A DNA stretch of 64,000 nucleotides. Origin: Kordiimonas lipolytica. Its GTDB lineage: Bacteria > Pseudomonadota > Alphaproteobacteria > Sphingomonadales > Kordiimonadaceae. A program made the translations under genes and the position numbers. Of this stretch, positions 10,521-18,817 are shown one piece after another. The notes under the pieces were generated by a model that was not told where the DNA came from, made no database searches, and saw only the letters and a list, made by a program, of their open reading frames with translations. The stretch is from positions 310,001 to 374,000 of the forward strand of contig NZ_LRUB01000017.1 of assembly GCF_001550065.1 (NCBI RefSeq), read 5' to 3'. Positions within the stretch are counted from its first letter, which is position 1. Each line of letters opens with the position of its first letter.

Positions 10521-12011
10521 CTACTTTGAAAGCCTGAGGTTGGATAGTTGCCTGCCAATGGAATCGAAAGCCTCTTCAAGTGACGCGGCGGTGGGCGCAT
10601 GGAAATAAAAGGATGGGTTGGTGGCGCAGGCGGAGTAGGCAGCCTGCGTACTGCTATCGGGCGTGTCGCCGAAGGTGATGGTGTAGATAATGATACCATC
10701 GGCCTTGATGTTTGCGCATGTGGTGTCGAACCGGTCATCCAATTCGTTGCGTGCGTCATAGATATTGTTGAACCCAAAGTCCTCGACTCGGCCGTAGGCG
10801 GTATAGTCTGATCCGCCGAGCTCATCATCAGCGCTGATGAACTGGTTTACGCCGTCGGTCAACATCACGATCACTTTGTCCATAAAGGGCTCGTCATGAT
10901 CCAGCGGCAGCTCTGCGGGGCTGCCAGACCACTGTCCGCGCCAGTTGGGGCTTACGACGCGCCAACCCCAGGTCAGCCCAAGGTTGGCCGCAGTGCCACC
11001 GAAGCTCCAGGGCTCCATGGCATCGATGGCATTAAGGATTTTCGTCTTCTCGGCAACCAGTGGTGTGATTTGGGGGCCGCATCCCCTGTTGGGGCCGAGT
11101 GCGGTTGAAGAGTTGTTGACTTCTTCAATGGTGCGCACGCCTGTGTCGTCATCGATCCAGGGGTTGTCCTCTTCCGCTTCATACCAGCCCCGTCGCCAGC
11201 TGTATTTCCATGTTACATAGTCTGTGTCTTCCCAGAAATAAGGCTCAAACGGTGCGAGGCTGGGGGGCGTATCTGTCTGGTCTTCACCGTCCGGGCGCGC
11301 CTCAAGGCATCCCATCCATTCAGTGGGTGAATATTCATTATCCACCTTTGTTTTCCCCGCAGCCGACAGCCAGTCATAATGCGCGTTTCCGACATTGACG
11401 TGGGTAATATAGGGAACAACGCCAACCCATAAATTTGTGTTGGTCTCATCATCGCCATACACCACATCAATCAGATTAGCGGCGGCGGTTTTCATAGTGG
11501 TAATCTTGTTGTCGCTTCGCATGGAGCCGGTATTGTCCATTACCAGTACAAGTTCCATGCCGCGGGTTTCCCGCGTAATTTCGGTATCTACCGTTACGGT
11601 CAGGGAATCGTAACCAAACAATGTCATAAAGGTGGCTTCGACGGTGGCGGTCGCGGTCAGTGTGATCAGTTCATTGTCATCGCTGATGACAATATTCATG
11701 TCGCTTGCGGATGCCATGCCGCCCGTAGCTGCTATGTTCGCATTGAAAAATTCAATCGCGTCGGCCTGCATGGTATCTACGTCCATTGCATGGCCAGCGG
11801 CCAGCCCGGCAGAGTCCAGTGACTTTTGCAGCACATCCTTGACATAAAAGACGCGCGCACCGTCGATTGTGAGCCCGGCCGCGGCCGTCAGTGTCAACAT
11901 GCTGCCAGCCACCATGGGCAGAAGGCTGCCGCGCTCATCCTGACCAAGACGCGCCAATAAGCGGTTGGCAGCATCAAGTGCCTTACCTGTCTTTTTTATC
12001 CACTGTTTCAT
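10521..12011 (-). CDS. TadG-like pilus protein with von Willebrand factor A domain
   Basis: A 496-aa protein of the TadG type. The N terminus has the Flp-assembly TadG region (ERGSLLPMVAGSMLTLTAAAGLTIDGARV) with one membrane helix, then a large periplasmic VWA domain starting at about residue 153 (LVLVMDNTGSMRSDNK, a MIDAS DxTxS-like motif). VWA domains bind metal-coordinated ligands, so it may link the pilus to the envelope or mediate adhesion. It is first in a three-gene minus-strand operon and is divergent from a second TadG-like gene across about 290 bp. Confidence 0.85.
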   Translation of the reverse strand: MKQWIKKTGKALDAANRLLARLGQDERGSLLPMVAGSMLTLTAAAGLTIDGARVFYVKDVLQKSLDSAGLAAGHAMDVDTMQADAIEFFNANIAATGGMASASDMNIVISDDNELITLTATATVEATFMTLFGYDSLTVTVDTEITRETRGMELVLVMDNTGSMRSDNKITTMKTAAANLIDVVYGDDETNTNLWVGVVPYITHVNVGNAHYDWLSAAGKTKVDNEYSPTEWMGCLEARPDGEDQTDTPPSLAPFEPYFWEDTDYVTWKYSWRRGWYEAEEDNPWIDDDTGVRTIEEVNNSSTALGPNRGCGPQITPLVAEKTKILNAIDAMEPWSFGGTAANLGLTWGWRVVSPNWRGQWSGSPAELPLDHDEPFMDKVIVMLTDGVNQFISADDELGGSDYTAYGRVEDFGFNNIYDARNELDDRFDTTCANIKADGIIIYTITFGDTPDSSTQAAYSACATNPSFYFHAPTAASLEEAFDSIGRQLSNLRLSK

Positions 12012-12299
12012 TGCCTGAACCTTGGAAACTACCTGTTTGGTTGAAAGGCTGAGCCTCTGGTTGTGGCATGTAAAGAAATGCAGAAAGTTTTAGGTAAATT
12101 GCGCCCATGAAATAGTTGGGTTGTGTGAATACGATCTATGATTTTATGTAATGTTTTTAGGAAGTTAAGGTGTGTATTTGGGCAAGTTCAATCGCCAATT
12201 TTGCTAAAAAACGGGTTATTTATGCACCGAATGTAAACGAATCTGCAGTAGCGTTTTAGGTCCAGGCAACGTGACCGGAACGACAGGCAAACGATTCGG
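12012..12299. promoter_or_regulatory. Divergent promoter region between two tadG-like operons
   Basis: This 288-bp AT-rich gap separates the minus-strand VWA TadG-like gene from the plus-strand TadG-like gene, so it must carry the promoters of both operons and possibly shared operators. I saw no clear consensus boxes, palindromic operator or small gene in it. Confidence 0.55.
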
Positions 12300-13589
12300 A
12301 TGATAAAGCTTTCGGAAATAAAACGCTTCTGGCGTGACGAGACTGCTGGCATGATCACTTTAAGTGCATTCATGTTGCCAGCAATATTGGGTTTCGCCGG
12401 GTTGGGCATGGATGTATCAGGCTGGTACATGGAGCGGCGTGATGTCCAGAACCTGACAGATATGGCCGCAATCGACACCGTGCACTCCGGCAATAACTTT
12501 ACCGACGCTGATCTGCAAGCGCAGGTTTCTACTTTCCTGAATGACCGGGGATTCGACCCCGCCCGGGACACTCTTACGCTGAATACTCCCCCAAGTCAGG
12601 GCGATTATGCAGGGCAGACCGGCTTTTATGAAATTATTGTCTCCCGGAATGTAGAGCTGACGTTCCTTAGCGCTTTCTATGCCATTACAGGCAACTCGCT
12701 CACCGTCAATGTCTCGGGGCGGGCCGTGGCAGGTACACTCATTATCGGCACTCAGTGCGTCGTGGCACTGGACGACACAGAAGATCGGGCATTGAATTTT
12801 TCGGGCAGCACGATTGTGGGGACCGACTGTGGTGTGGCATCTAATAGCGTTAGCGAGCAGGCCATCTATATCGGGGGTAATGCCGAGCTTGATACGGTAT
12901 CTGTGCAAACTGTAGGTGATATTGAAGTCTCTGGCGGCGGGGTTCTCACGAGTGATTCTCCGCCACAGTCGCTGTCCACTCCCGCTGATGATCCATATAC
13001 CAGCCTGCCGATCCCAACCGATATGGGGTGTGATGTTTCTGGCAACACAAATGTTGGTGACAATGATGTAATGACGCCGGGTCGTTACTGCGGCAATTTG
13101 CGCATCCAGGGTGAGAATATTGTATTTGAGCCGGGCGTATATGTGATCGAAGGTGGCGACCTGATCGCCAATGCGAACTCCGAGTTCTCGGGGGAAGGCG
13201 TGACCTTTATTTTCACAGGTGATACCGCCGGTGATGTGGGTAGCATTTCGATGAACGGTAGTGCTACGGCAACGCTTTCCGCACCGACCACAGATGGCGA
13301 TACATATGAAGGTATCCTCGTTTATCAGGACCCTATTGCCGATTACCGCAGTGCAGGGGTGTCTGCCATCTTCAATGGTGGGGTTAACCTCATGCTTGAT
13401 GGTGTGATTTATATGCCGCGTGCAGACATCACTTTCACCGGCGGCGCCCAGGCAGAACCATCCTGCCTGCAGGTATGGGGTGCGACGGTTACATTTTCTG
13501 GCGATAGCGTAATCGGCAATGATGATACAATATGCGAATCCATGAACCTGGAGACATCTCCACAGTTCCGGATCATGTTGGTGGAGTAG
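12300..13589 (+). CDS. TadG-like pilus-associated protein without VWA domain
   Basis: A 429-aa protein whose N terminus is TadG-like: DETAGMITLSAFMLPAILGFAGLGMDVSGWYMERRDVQN contains the membrane helix and the usual GMDVSGWY motif. The remaining part (about 150-429) is Ser/Thr/Gly/Asp-rich with repeated beta-type segments and a few Cys, resembling a beta-helical or carbohydrate-type fold, and lacks a MIDAS motif. It is first of a three-gene plus-strand operon that mirrors the minus-strand set. The start is the first ATG in frame; its ribosome site is weak. The C-terminal function is unknown. Confidence 0.7.
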   Translation: MIKLSEIKRFWRDETAGMITLSAFMLPAILGFAGLGMDVSGWYMERRDVQNLTDMAAIDTVHSGNNFTDADLQAQVSTFLNDRGFDPARDTLTLNTPPSQGDYAGQTGFYEIIVSRNVELTFLSAFYAITGNSLTVNVSGRAVAGTLIIGTQCVVALDDTEDRALNFSGSTIVGTDCGVASNSVSEQAIYIGGNAELDTVSVQTVGDIEVSGGGVLTSDSPPQSLSTPADDPYTSLPIPTDMGCDVSGNTNVGDNDVMTPGRYCGNLRIQGENIVFEPGVYVIEGGDLIANANSEFSGEGVTFIFTGDTAGDVGSISMNGSATATLSAPTTDGDTYEGILVYQDPIADYRSAGVSAIFNGGVNLMLDGVIYMPRADITFTGGAQAEPSCLQVWGATVTFSGDSVIGNDDTICESMNLETSPQFRIMLVE

Positions 13590-13595
13590 GGAGAA

Positions 13596-14069
13596 ATGGC
13601 GTTCCTGCAAAAACTGCGAAAAGACGAAGACGGCTCCATCGTTATTGAGACAGCAGCCATCATGACGGTGTTGGCACTGATTTCTGTTGGCGTTGTAGAT
13701 TTTGGCCTGGCCTACGCTCGCAATATGCAGCTTTCAAACGCGGTCAGGGCTGGGCTTCAGTATGCGCTCGTGCGCAAGCCCGTGAATGACGATTATTCGG
13801 CCATAATCGCCGCAGTTGAAGCCTCCGCGCCGGCGGCGGACCCCAGCGCTGCCCGTGAAGTAACGGCAACGCTATATTGTGAGTGTCCAGACGGATCCGC
13901 AAGCGATTGTACCACCACTGGCGGGGTTGATATCACATGTGACGATGGCACGCTCAGGAAGGCCTATCTGGATATAACACTCACTGAAGAATATGATCTT
14001 CTGCTGACTTATCCGGCAATAGCAAGCAGCCTTACGCTGAGCCAAACCGTAACAGCGCGGTTGAACTGA
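13596..14069 (+). CDS. TadE-like pilus assembly protein
   Basis: A 157-aa TadE-family protein. After a short basic start comes DEDGSIVIETAAIMTVLALISVGVVDFGLAYARNMQLSNAVR, the Gly-containing processing context plus a single membrane helix followed by the amphipathic segment usual in TadE. The periplasmic part has five Cys around residues 92-112 (CECPDGSASDCTTTGGVDITC), which may form disulfides. It follows the TadG-like gene after 6 nt and a GGGAGAA ribosome site. Confidence 0.8.
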   Translation: MAFLQKLRKDEDGSIVIETAAIMTVLALISVGVVDFGLAYARNMQLSNAVRAGLQYALVRKPVNDDYSAIIAAVEASAPAADPSAAREVTATLYCECPDGSASDCTTTGGVDITCDDGTLRKAYLDITLTEEYDLLLTYPAIASSLTLSQTVTARLN

Positions 14070-14070
14070 T

Positions 14071-14535
14071 ATGACAAAGACGTCTCCATATCAGCGACTG
14101 AAAGCTTTATTGGGGCGTTTGCGCTGCCGAGATGACGGTGTTGCGGCGGTTGAGTTCGCCATGACAATTCCCATTTATCTGGGCACCATCATCATGCTGA
14201 TTGAGTTGTCGCGCATCGTCTACACGCAGGCGGTGGTTCTTTATGCGGCAGAGGAAGCGACGCGCTATGCGCTCGTGCATTATGACGCTACATCTAATGA
14301 CGTACAGGCGATCGCCGAGGCGAACCTGCTGGGGCTGGACCCAGACAACATTACGGCCATAATTATCACATCCCCTGTTGACCCGACGGATCAGACCAAA
14401 CTGGTGACGGTGGAAGTGCAATATCAATATTTGCCGATCCTGTCGCTAGAGGCATTCCTCAACTTGGGCGATGATGCCGGACTTGCCATAACCGGTGAGT
14501 CCAGAGGCTTTTTGACAGAAGAAATACCCTACTAA
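14071..14535 (+). CDS. TadE-like pilus assembly protein
   Basis: A 154-aa TadE-family protein with the pattern RDDGVAAVEFAMTIPIYLGTIIMLIELSRIVY: a Gly-containing processing context, the conserved AAVEFA segment and a single membrane helix. The canonical AAVEFA suggests this is closest to classical TadE. It starts 1 nt after the previous stop, so translation is coupled, and it ends the plus-strand operon. Confidence 0.83.
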   Translation: MTKTSPYQRLKALLGRLRCRDDGVAAVEFAMTIPIYLGTIIMLIELSRIVYTQAVVLYAAEEATRYALVHYDATSNDVQAIAEANLLGLDPDNITAIIITSPVDPTDQTKLVTVEVQYQYLPILSLEAFLNLGDDAGLAITGESRGFLTEEIPY

Positions 14536-14620
14536 ACTTTCGTGTAACCGCCAGTTTCTCCCAATTACCGCTTGTCTCAAACGGCTATAAGTGGCAACGA
14601 TTGGGGAAAATGGGTGTGTT

Positions 14621-15703
14621 ATGACGACAGAAAACGAACAGGAAGCCAGCGCAGCCATGAGCGTGGCTGGCGAAGAATATCCAAGTGCCGAGATTTTGGC
14701 AGCTGCCAAAGAAAAACGGCGCACTGTGCCAGAAGATGCGGTCTTCAGTTATTTTGTGGCTCCGGATGACCGCCGCATTCGGTATGCCCGGTTTCCAGCA
14801 AGCAAGGTTTTGGAGCCCAAAGGCACTGTGATCTTCCTGCCTGGTCGCACCGAGTTCATCGAAAAATTCCTTGAAGATGTGCATATATTTAATGCGCTTG
14901 GGTTCGCCTGTGCAGCCATGGACCTACGTGGTCAGGGCATGTCCTGGCGCCCGCACCCGAACCGCGACAAGCACTATGTACGTACGTTCGACACACACCT
15001 GACCGATGTGAAAACCCTGTTTGAAGAAAAGCTGATTGGCAAAATGCCAAAGCCTTTCATTCTGATGGGCCATTCGGCCGGCAGTCATGTGATCCTGCGC
15101 TTCCTTCGGGAACACCCCGGTTATGCTGATGCAGCCATTACAGTTGCCCCGATGGTGAGAATTGCGACGGGCGGGTTGCCAGATTTTGTCGCCAAGGGGC
15201 TGCCGCTAATCATGCGTTATATGGGGCTTGGGGCGGCTTATATTCCTGGCCATACGGCCTTCAAGGAAGGACGCTGGGGCTGGCGCAAGAAACTGACACA
15301 CGATGATGACCGTTTTGAAGATGAAGACTTCTTCATCAAAACCAAGGACAAGCGGCTGGCCGTCGGCGGGGCAACATACAAGTGGCTATGGGAAGCTTTG
15401 AAATCATGTGACAAGCTGAACGCAGAGGGTTGCCCGGAAGGGATCGAAACGCCGGTACTGATGCTTCAGGCAGAGAAAGACAGCATCGTCGACAATGCCG
15501 CCCAAACCAAACTTGCCGAACGGATGCCGAATGCCAAACTGGTGGTCATCAAGGGAGCGATGCACGAAATCCTGAAAGAAACCGACGGGATGCGGGCAGA
15601 TCTGTGGCATGCCATCGCCGCATGGATGGATTTGGAAAATGGCCCTGATTTTGGCGACGATGTGCTGCAGACCAACACACCGGCCCCATTGGAGGACAGT
15701 TGA
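14621..15703 (+). CDS. Alpha/beta hydrolase (lysophospholipase/monoacylglycerol lipase type)
   Basis: A 360-aa alpha/beta hydrolase of the serine aminopeptidase S33 (PldB-like) family. The nucleophile elbow GHSAGSH is at about residues 156-162, an oxyanion-type region LPGRTEFIEKF at about 77-87, an Asp in QAEKDSIVDN and a candidate catalytic His in GAMHEILKE near the C terminus. There is no signal peptide, so it should be cytosolic. The start at 14621 (MTTENEQE) is preferred over an upstream GTG at 14591. Substrate unknown, probably a lipid ester. It ends at a strong convergent hairpin. Confidence 0.82.
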   Translation: MTTENEQEASAAMSVAGEEYPSAEILAAAKEKRRTVPEDAVFSYFVAPDDRRIRYARFPASKVLEPKGTVIFLPGRTEFIEKFLEDVHIFNALGFACAAMDLRGQGMSWRPHPNRDKHYVRTFDTHLTDVKTLFEEKLIGKMPKPFILMGHSAGSHVILRFLREHPGYADAAITVAPMVRIATGGLPDFVAKGLPLIMRYMGLGAAYIPGHTAFKEGRWGWRKKLTHDDDRFEDEDFFIKTKDKRLAVGGATYKWLWEALKSCDKLNAEGCPEGIETPVLMLQAEKDSIVDNAAQTKLAERMPNAKLVVIKGAMHEILKETDGMRADLWHAIAAWMDLENGPDFGDDVLQTNTPAPLEDS

Positions 15704-15738
15704 GTTCTTTCCGGTCCCCCCGGCAGTGTGTTCGCTAG

Positions 15739-15772
15739 AATAGCCCAAAGGTCGTCCTTCGGGCTATTTCGA
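15739..15772. terminator. Bidirectional terminator hairpin
   Basis: AATAGCCC (15739-15746) pairs with GGGCTATT (15761-15768), with further AAGG/CCTT pairing inside. It is flanked by A and T on the two sides and lies between the convergent hydrolase and hisN genes, so it can serve both. Confidence 0.6.
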
Positions 15773-15812
15773 AGATAGCCTTCGCTGCAGCATGCTTGAT
15801 ATTGCAAAGTCG

Positions 15813-16619
15813 CTAGGACTGGAGGATATCCATCACCTGCTCAAGAAGTGTCGGGTCCCCCAAGGCCAGGAGCCGCCCACAGTCGCCTGGCGCCTCCCCT
15901 TCCCAATTGGTGGCGGATCCGCCAGCACCCCGGATCACCGGGATCAGCGCCATCATATCGTATGGCTTGAGGCCGCTTTCTACCACCATATCCATGTGGC
16001 CTGCCGCCATCACGGCATAGGCGTAACAGTCAAGTCCATAGCGAACCAGCCGGATTTCCCTTAGAAGCGTATCGAAACGGTCGCGCTCAACACCCTTGAA
16101 CAGGCCTGGGTCGGTACTTGAAAGAGTAGCCTTGTCAAGGCTTGGGCAGGCACGGGTTTTGATGGGCATATCATTCAACGTAGCGCCGCCGGGCCAACCC
16201 AGATAGCGTTCCTTGATGTAAGGCTGGTCGATCACGCCGATCACCGGCTCGCCATTGTGCCGGAGCGCAATCAGCGTTCCCCAGGTTGGCAGGCCGGAAA
16301 TGAAAGCGCGTGTGCCGTCGACCGGATCAAGCACCCATTCGAACGGGCCTGCGGCTTCCTTGATGCCAAATTCTTCGCCGAAGATGCCGTGGTCGGGGTA
16401 GTGTTCTTCAATCAAGGCGCGGATCGCTTTTTCCGCTCCCTGGTCTGCCTTGGTCACTGGGTCGAAGCCGTCGCCCTTGTCTTTGTCGTCCACACCAATC
16501 GGTTGCCGGAAATAGCTGAGCGTGATCTCCGCGGCAGCGTCAGCCAACTTGCAGGCGAAGGCGCAGAGTTCATCAACCTGATCCTTTGAAAGCACATCGG
16601 AATGTGGTGTGGCGGTCAT
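15813..16619 (-). CDS. hisN: Histidinol-phosphatase (inositol monophosphatase family)
   Basis: A 268-aa Mg-dependent phosphatase of the inositol monophosphatase fold. The metal-site motifs are visible: GIFGEEFG (Glu), EWVLDPVDGTRAFISGLPTWG (the DPxDGT motif) and a C-terminal YDMMALIPVIRGAGG. The SGLPTWG extension is typical of HisN-type histidinol-phosphatases, which carry out the penultimate step of histidine synthesis. No other his gene is adjacent, which is normal for hisN. I start at 16619 (MTATPHSD); the 59 upstream in-frame residues are not protein-like. An inositol- or fructose-phosphatase role cannot be excluded. Confidence 0.85.
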   Translation of the reverse strand: MTATPHSDVLSKDQVDELCAFACKLADAAAEITLSYFRQPIGVDDKDKGDGFDPVTKADQGAEKAIRALIEEHYPDHGIFGEEFGIKEAAGPFEWVLDPVDGTRAFISGLPTWGTLIALRHNGEPVIGVIDQPYIKERYLGWPGGATLNDMPIKTRACPSLDKATLSSTDPGLFKGVERDRFDTLLREIRLVRYGLDCYAYAVMAAGHMDMVVESGLKPYDMMALIPVIRGAGGSATNWEGEAPGDCGRLLALGDPTLLEQVMDILQS

Positions 16620-16720
16620 GATAAGTTCCCGTGACGTGAGTGAACAAAGATTTTCATCAATGGCGCCTTGCCATTGCGGCCACTTTAGACCACAAATTGC
16701 CCGGAAGAAGCAACGGATGT

Positions 16721-17851
16721 ATGGCAATGGAAGCTGATTTTCTGATCGTCGGAGCCGGTATCGCGGGGGCAGGGCTTGCGTACCGCCTGACGCCACATGG
16801 CAGGACGGTCATGCTGGATATGGAAGAGCAGGCTGGCTACCACACGACCGGACGGTCCGCAGCCTTTTATGCTGAAACATATGGCGGCCCGAAGCTTCAG
16901 CCGCTCACCACTGCTTCCAAAGATTTCCTGACCAATCCGCCAGAGGGTTTCAGTGCGGCCCCACTGATGAACAAATTGGGTGCTATCCATGTGTTCAGGG
17001 AGAACCAGCGCACGCAAGCTGAGGCCGTCTTCAATGAAATGCACGGCGCCTTGCCGGGCGTTCGCATGCTGGATGCTGACGAGGTTCTGGAGCAGGCCCC
17101 GCACCTCAAAGAGGGCATCTTCGCCGGCGGCATTGACGACCCCGATTGCGGTGACCTGGATGTCGCTGCGCTCCACCAGGGGTATTTGCGTGCGGCTAAG
17201 AAAACGGGCGTGGAAGTGCTTCTGGGAGCAGGGCTTGAGGCAGCGGCGCACGATGGTACCATGTGGCATGTAAAAACCCGGTTGGGGCAGGTGAAAGCGC
17301 GTGTGCTCATCAACTGTGCAGGCGCGTGGGCAGACGACATTGCCCGCCGCGCTGGCGTTGAGCCGCTTGGGCTGAAGCCGCTCAGGCGAACCATCATTAC
17401 GGTGCCGAAACATGAGGGCGTGCCGTTTGACCGCCACGGCCCGGTGATTATTGATGTGGACGAAGAGTTTTACTTCAAGCCCGAGGGTAATGGCTATCTC
17501 GTCTCCCCCGCCGACGAGACGGAAAGCCAGCCATGCGATGCCCAGCCAGAGCTGGAGGACGTTGCGGTCGCGGCCATGCGGTTTGAGGAAGCGACAGGGA
17601 TGCCGGTTGAAAAGATTGAGGCCAAATGGGCAGGTCTCAGGACCTTTGCACCTGACAAGGCGCCGGTCATTGGGTTTGATGCTGATCACCCGGCCTTTTT
17701 CTGGAATGTGGGGCAGGGCGGCTACGGCATTCAGACATCACCTGCATGGTCTGAATTGGCAGCAAGCCTGGTTCTCAAAGAAGGTGTGCCGGACATGCTT
17801 GCCCGGCACGGTGTGATGGCTGAGGCGTATCGGCCTTGTCGCCTGCGTTAA
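16721..17851 (+). CDS. FAD-dependent oxidoreductase (DAO/glycine oxidase type)
   Basis: A 376-aa flavoprotein of the D-amino acid oxidase/DadA superfamily. The dinucleotide-binding GxGxxG motif is at the N terminus (FLIVGAGIAGAGLAYRL), then TTGRSAAFYAETYG, which contributes to the FAD site, and a C-terminal second FAD motif WNVGQGGYGIQTSPAWSE. It probably oxidises an amino acid or related amine or hydroxy acid; the substrate cannot be told. GGAAG lies about 11 nt before the chosen ATG; a second ATG 6 nt downstream is also possible. It is divergent from hisN across about 100 bp. Confidence 0.82.
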   Translation: MAMEADFLIVGAGIAGAGLAYRLTPHGRTVMLDMEEQAGYHTTGRSAAFYAETYGGPKLQPLTTASKDFLTNPPEGFSAAPLMNKLGAIHVFRENQRTQAEAVFNEMHGALPGVRMLDADEVLEQAPHLKEGIFAGGIDDPDCGDLDVAALHQGYLRAAKKTGVEVLLGAGLEAAAHDGTMWHVKTRLGQVKARVLINCAGAWADDIARRAGVEPLGLKPLRRTIITVPKHEGVPFDRHGPVIIDVDEEFYFKPEGNGYLVSPADETESQPCDAQPELEDVAVAAMRFEEATGMPVEKIEAKWAGLRTFAPDKAPVIGFDADHPAFFWNVGQGGYGIQTSPAWSELAASLVLKEGVPDMLARHGVMAEAYRPCRLR

Positions 17852-18105
17852 TGGCGCCTGCGTCGGCGCCTGCGGTGCCGGGTTTCGCCGAAGGCAAACA
17901 CCAGGATCAGGGCTCCTGCAACGCCTGCAATGACATCGCCGATCCAGCCTGTGGGCCCAAGGCCAATCACGCCGAACAGGAAATTGCCTATCATACCGCC
18001 GAAGATGCCCAGTATGATGTTGCCAAGGGCGCCATAACCCTCGCCCCGGATGATGTGGCCGGCCAGGAAGCCGACGATAGCGCCTGTAATGATGGTTCCG
18101 ATCAT
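17848..18105 (-). CDS. GlsB/YeaQ/YmgE family stress membrane protein
   Basis: An 85-aa protein of the transglycosylase-associated (GlsB/YeaQ/YmgE) family: three hydrophobic, Gly-rich helices with GAIVGFLAGHIIRGEG and NIILGIFGGMIGNFLFG. These small inner-membrane proteins are often induced by stress; the function is not established. The C terminus ends in a run of Arg (RHRRRRRRRH), an unusual basic tail. Its ATG overlaps the stop of the preceding gene by 4 nt. It is last of a three-gene minus-strand cluster. Confidence 0.85.
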   Translation of the reverse strand: MIGTIITGAIVGFLAGHIIRGEGYGALGNIILGIFGGMIGNFLFGVIGLGPTGWIGDVIAGVAGALILVFAFGETRHRRRRRRRH

Positions 18106-18350
18106 AAAGCCTGCTCCTCCTGGTTGGCGGGGTGTGTGCTGAAGCGGAACAGCATTGCGCCCGAAAAGCCTGTTATAACAGAGCCGAACATGTTGATCGG
18201 GCTGAAGCCCAGCAGACCGACAATGAACCAGGCCGCGATTGCCCCTATCGCACCCAGCGCGATGTCGCGGGTGCCGCCAAGGCTTTTTCCTTCAAGAAGT
18301 TTTCCTGCAAGCAGCCCGGTAAGGGCGCCAGCCAATAATGCACTGATCAT
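18102..18350 (-). CDS. Small GlsB-like membrane protein
   Basis: An 82-aa protein with the same Gly-rich three-helix plan as the downstream gene (LAGALTGLLAGKLLEGKSLGG, then DIALGAIGAIAAWFIVG), so it appears to be a divergent member of the transglycosylase-associated family and possibly a tandem paralogue. It is coupled to the next gene by a 4-nt overlap and follows the YqaE-like gene by 9 nt, preceded by GGAGGG. Confidence 0.72.
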   Translation of the reverse strand: MISALLAGALTGLLAGKLLEGKSLGGTRDIALGAIGAIAAWFIVGLLGFSPINMFGSVITGFSGAMLFRFSTHPANQEEQAL

Positions 18351-18359
18351 GCTGCCCTC

Positions 18360-18575
18360 CTAATAGCGGTAGCGCCTGCCGTAACCGCGGTCATAGTCGA
18401 ACTCGCGGCGGAGCTCGTCATTGCGGTATTGGCTGAGCGCATAAATGGCCCACATGGCAGCCACAGGCCAGCCAATGAAGGTCATCCACAAAAGGGCATT
18501 CATCAAACCCTGAAAAGGGCGCCAAATGGTGAAAAACACCATGGGTGGGAAAAGTATCGCCAATATCAGGCGCAT
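18360..18575 (-). CDS. YqaE/Pmp3 family small membrane protein
   Basis: A 71-aa two-helix protein. It begins MRLILAILFPPMVFF, the Pro-Pro pair in the first helix being typical of YqaE/Pmp3 proteins, and ends in a Tyr/Arg-rich tail (DYDRGYGRRYRY). Members are associated with membrane potential and salt or cold stress. It is the first gene of a cluster of three tiny membrane-protein genes, probably a stress-induced operon, with AGGAGGAT upstream. Confidence 0.72.
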   Translation of the reverse strand: MRLILAILFPPMVFFTIWRPFQGLMNALLWMTFIGWPVAAMWAIYALSQYRNDELRREFDYDRGYGRRYRY

Positions 18576-18817
18576 CTGATCCTCCTCTATCCTCGCTATG
18601 TGTCGACATTTTTTTGTCTTATTTAAAAGATGTGGGAACAGACCGGTGTGTTTTCAAGTTTCGCCGCCTGCAAGCCCTGCTGAAAGCCGCCCCCGGGACG
18701 ACGATATGTCGCTGCTGTTTTTGATACGCAACCGCCAGCTACTGTGCTATTGAGCCAATCAGGCACATGTTTATGTGGGTTAGGGAAGCCTCTCGAGGCT
18801 AGGGGTTGTGTATCGAG

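Noticed and set aside
12417..13610. Minus-strand frame (397 codons) opposite the TadG-like gene
   Set aside because: The plus-strand protein has a clear TadG N terminus and operon context; the antisense frame lacks both and is Cys/His/Ile-biased in the way of a shadow frame.
16685..17689. Minus-strand frame (334 codons) opposite the FAD oxidoreductase gene
   Set aside because: The plus-strand protein has the GxGxxG FAD motif; the antisense frame is a codon-bias shadow.
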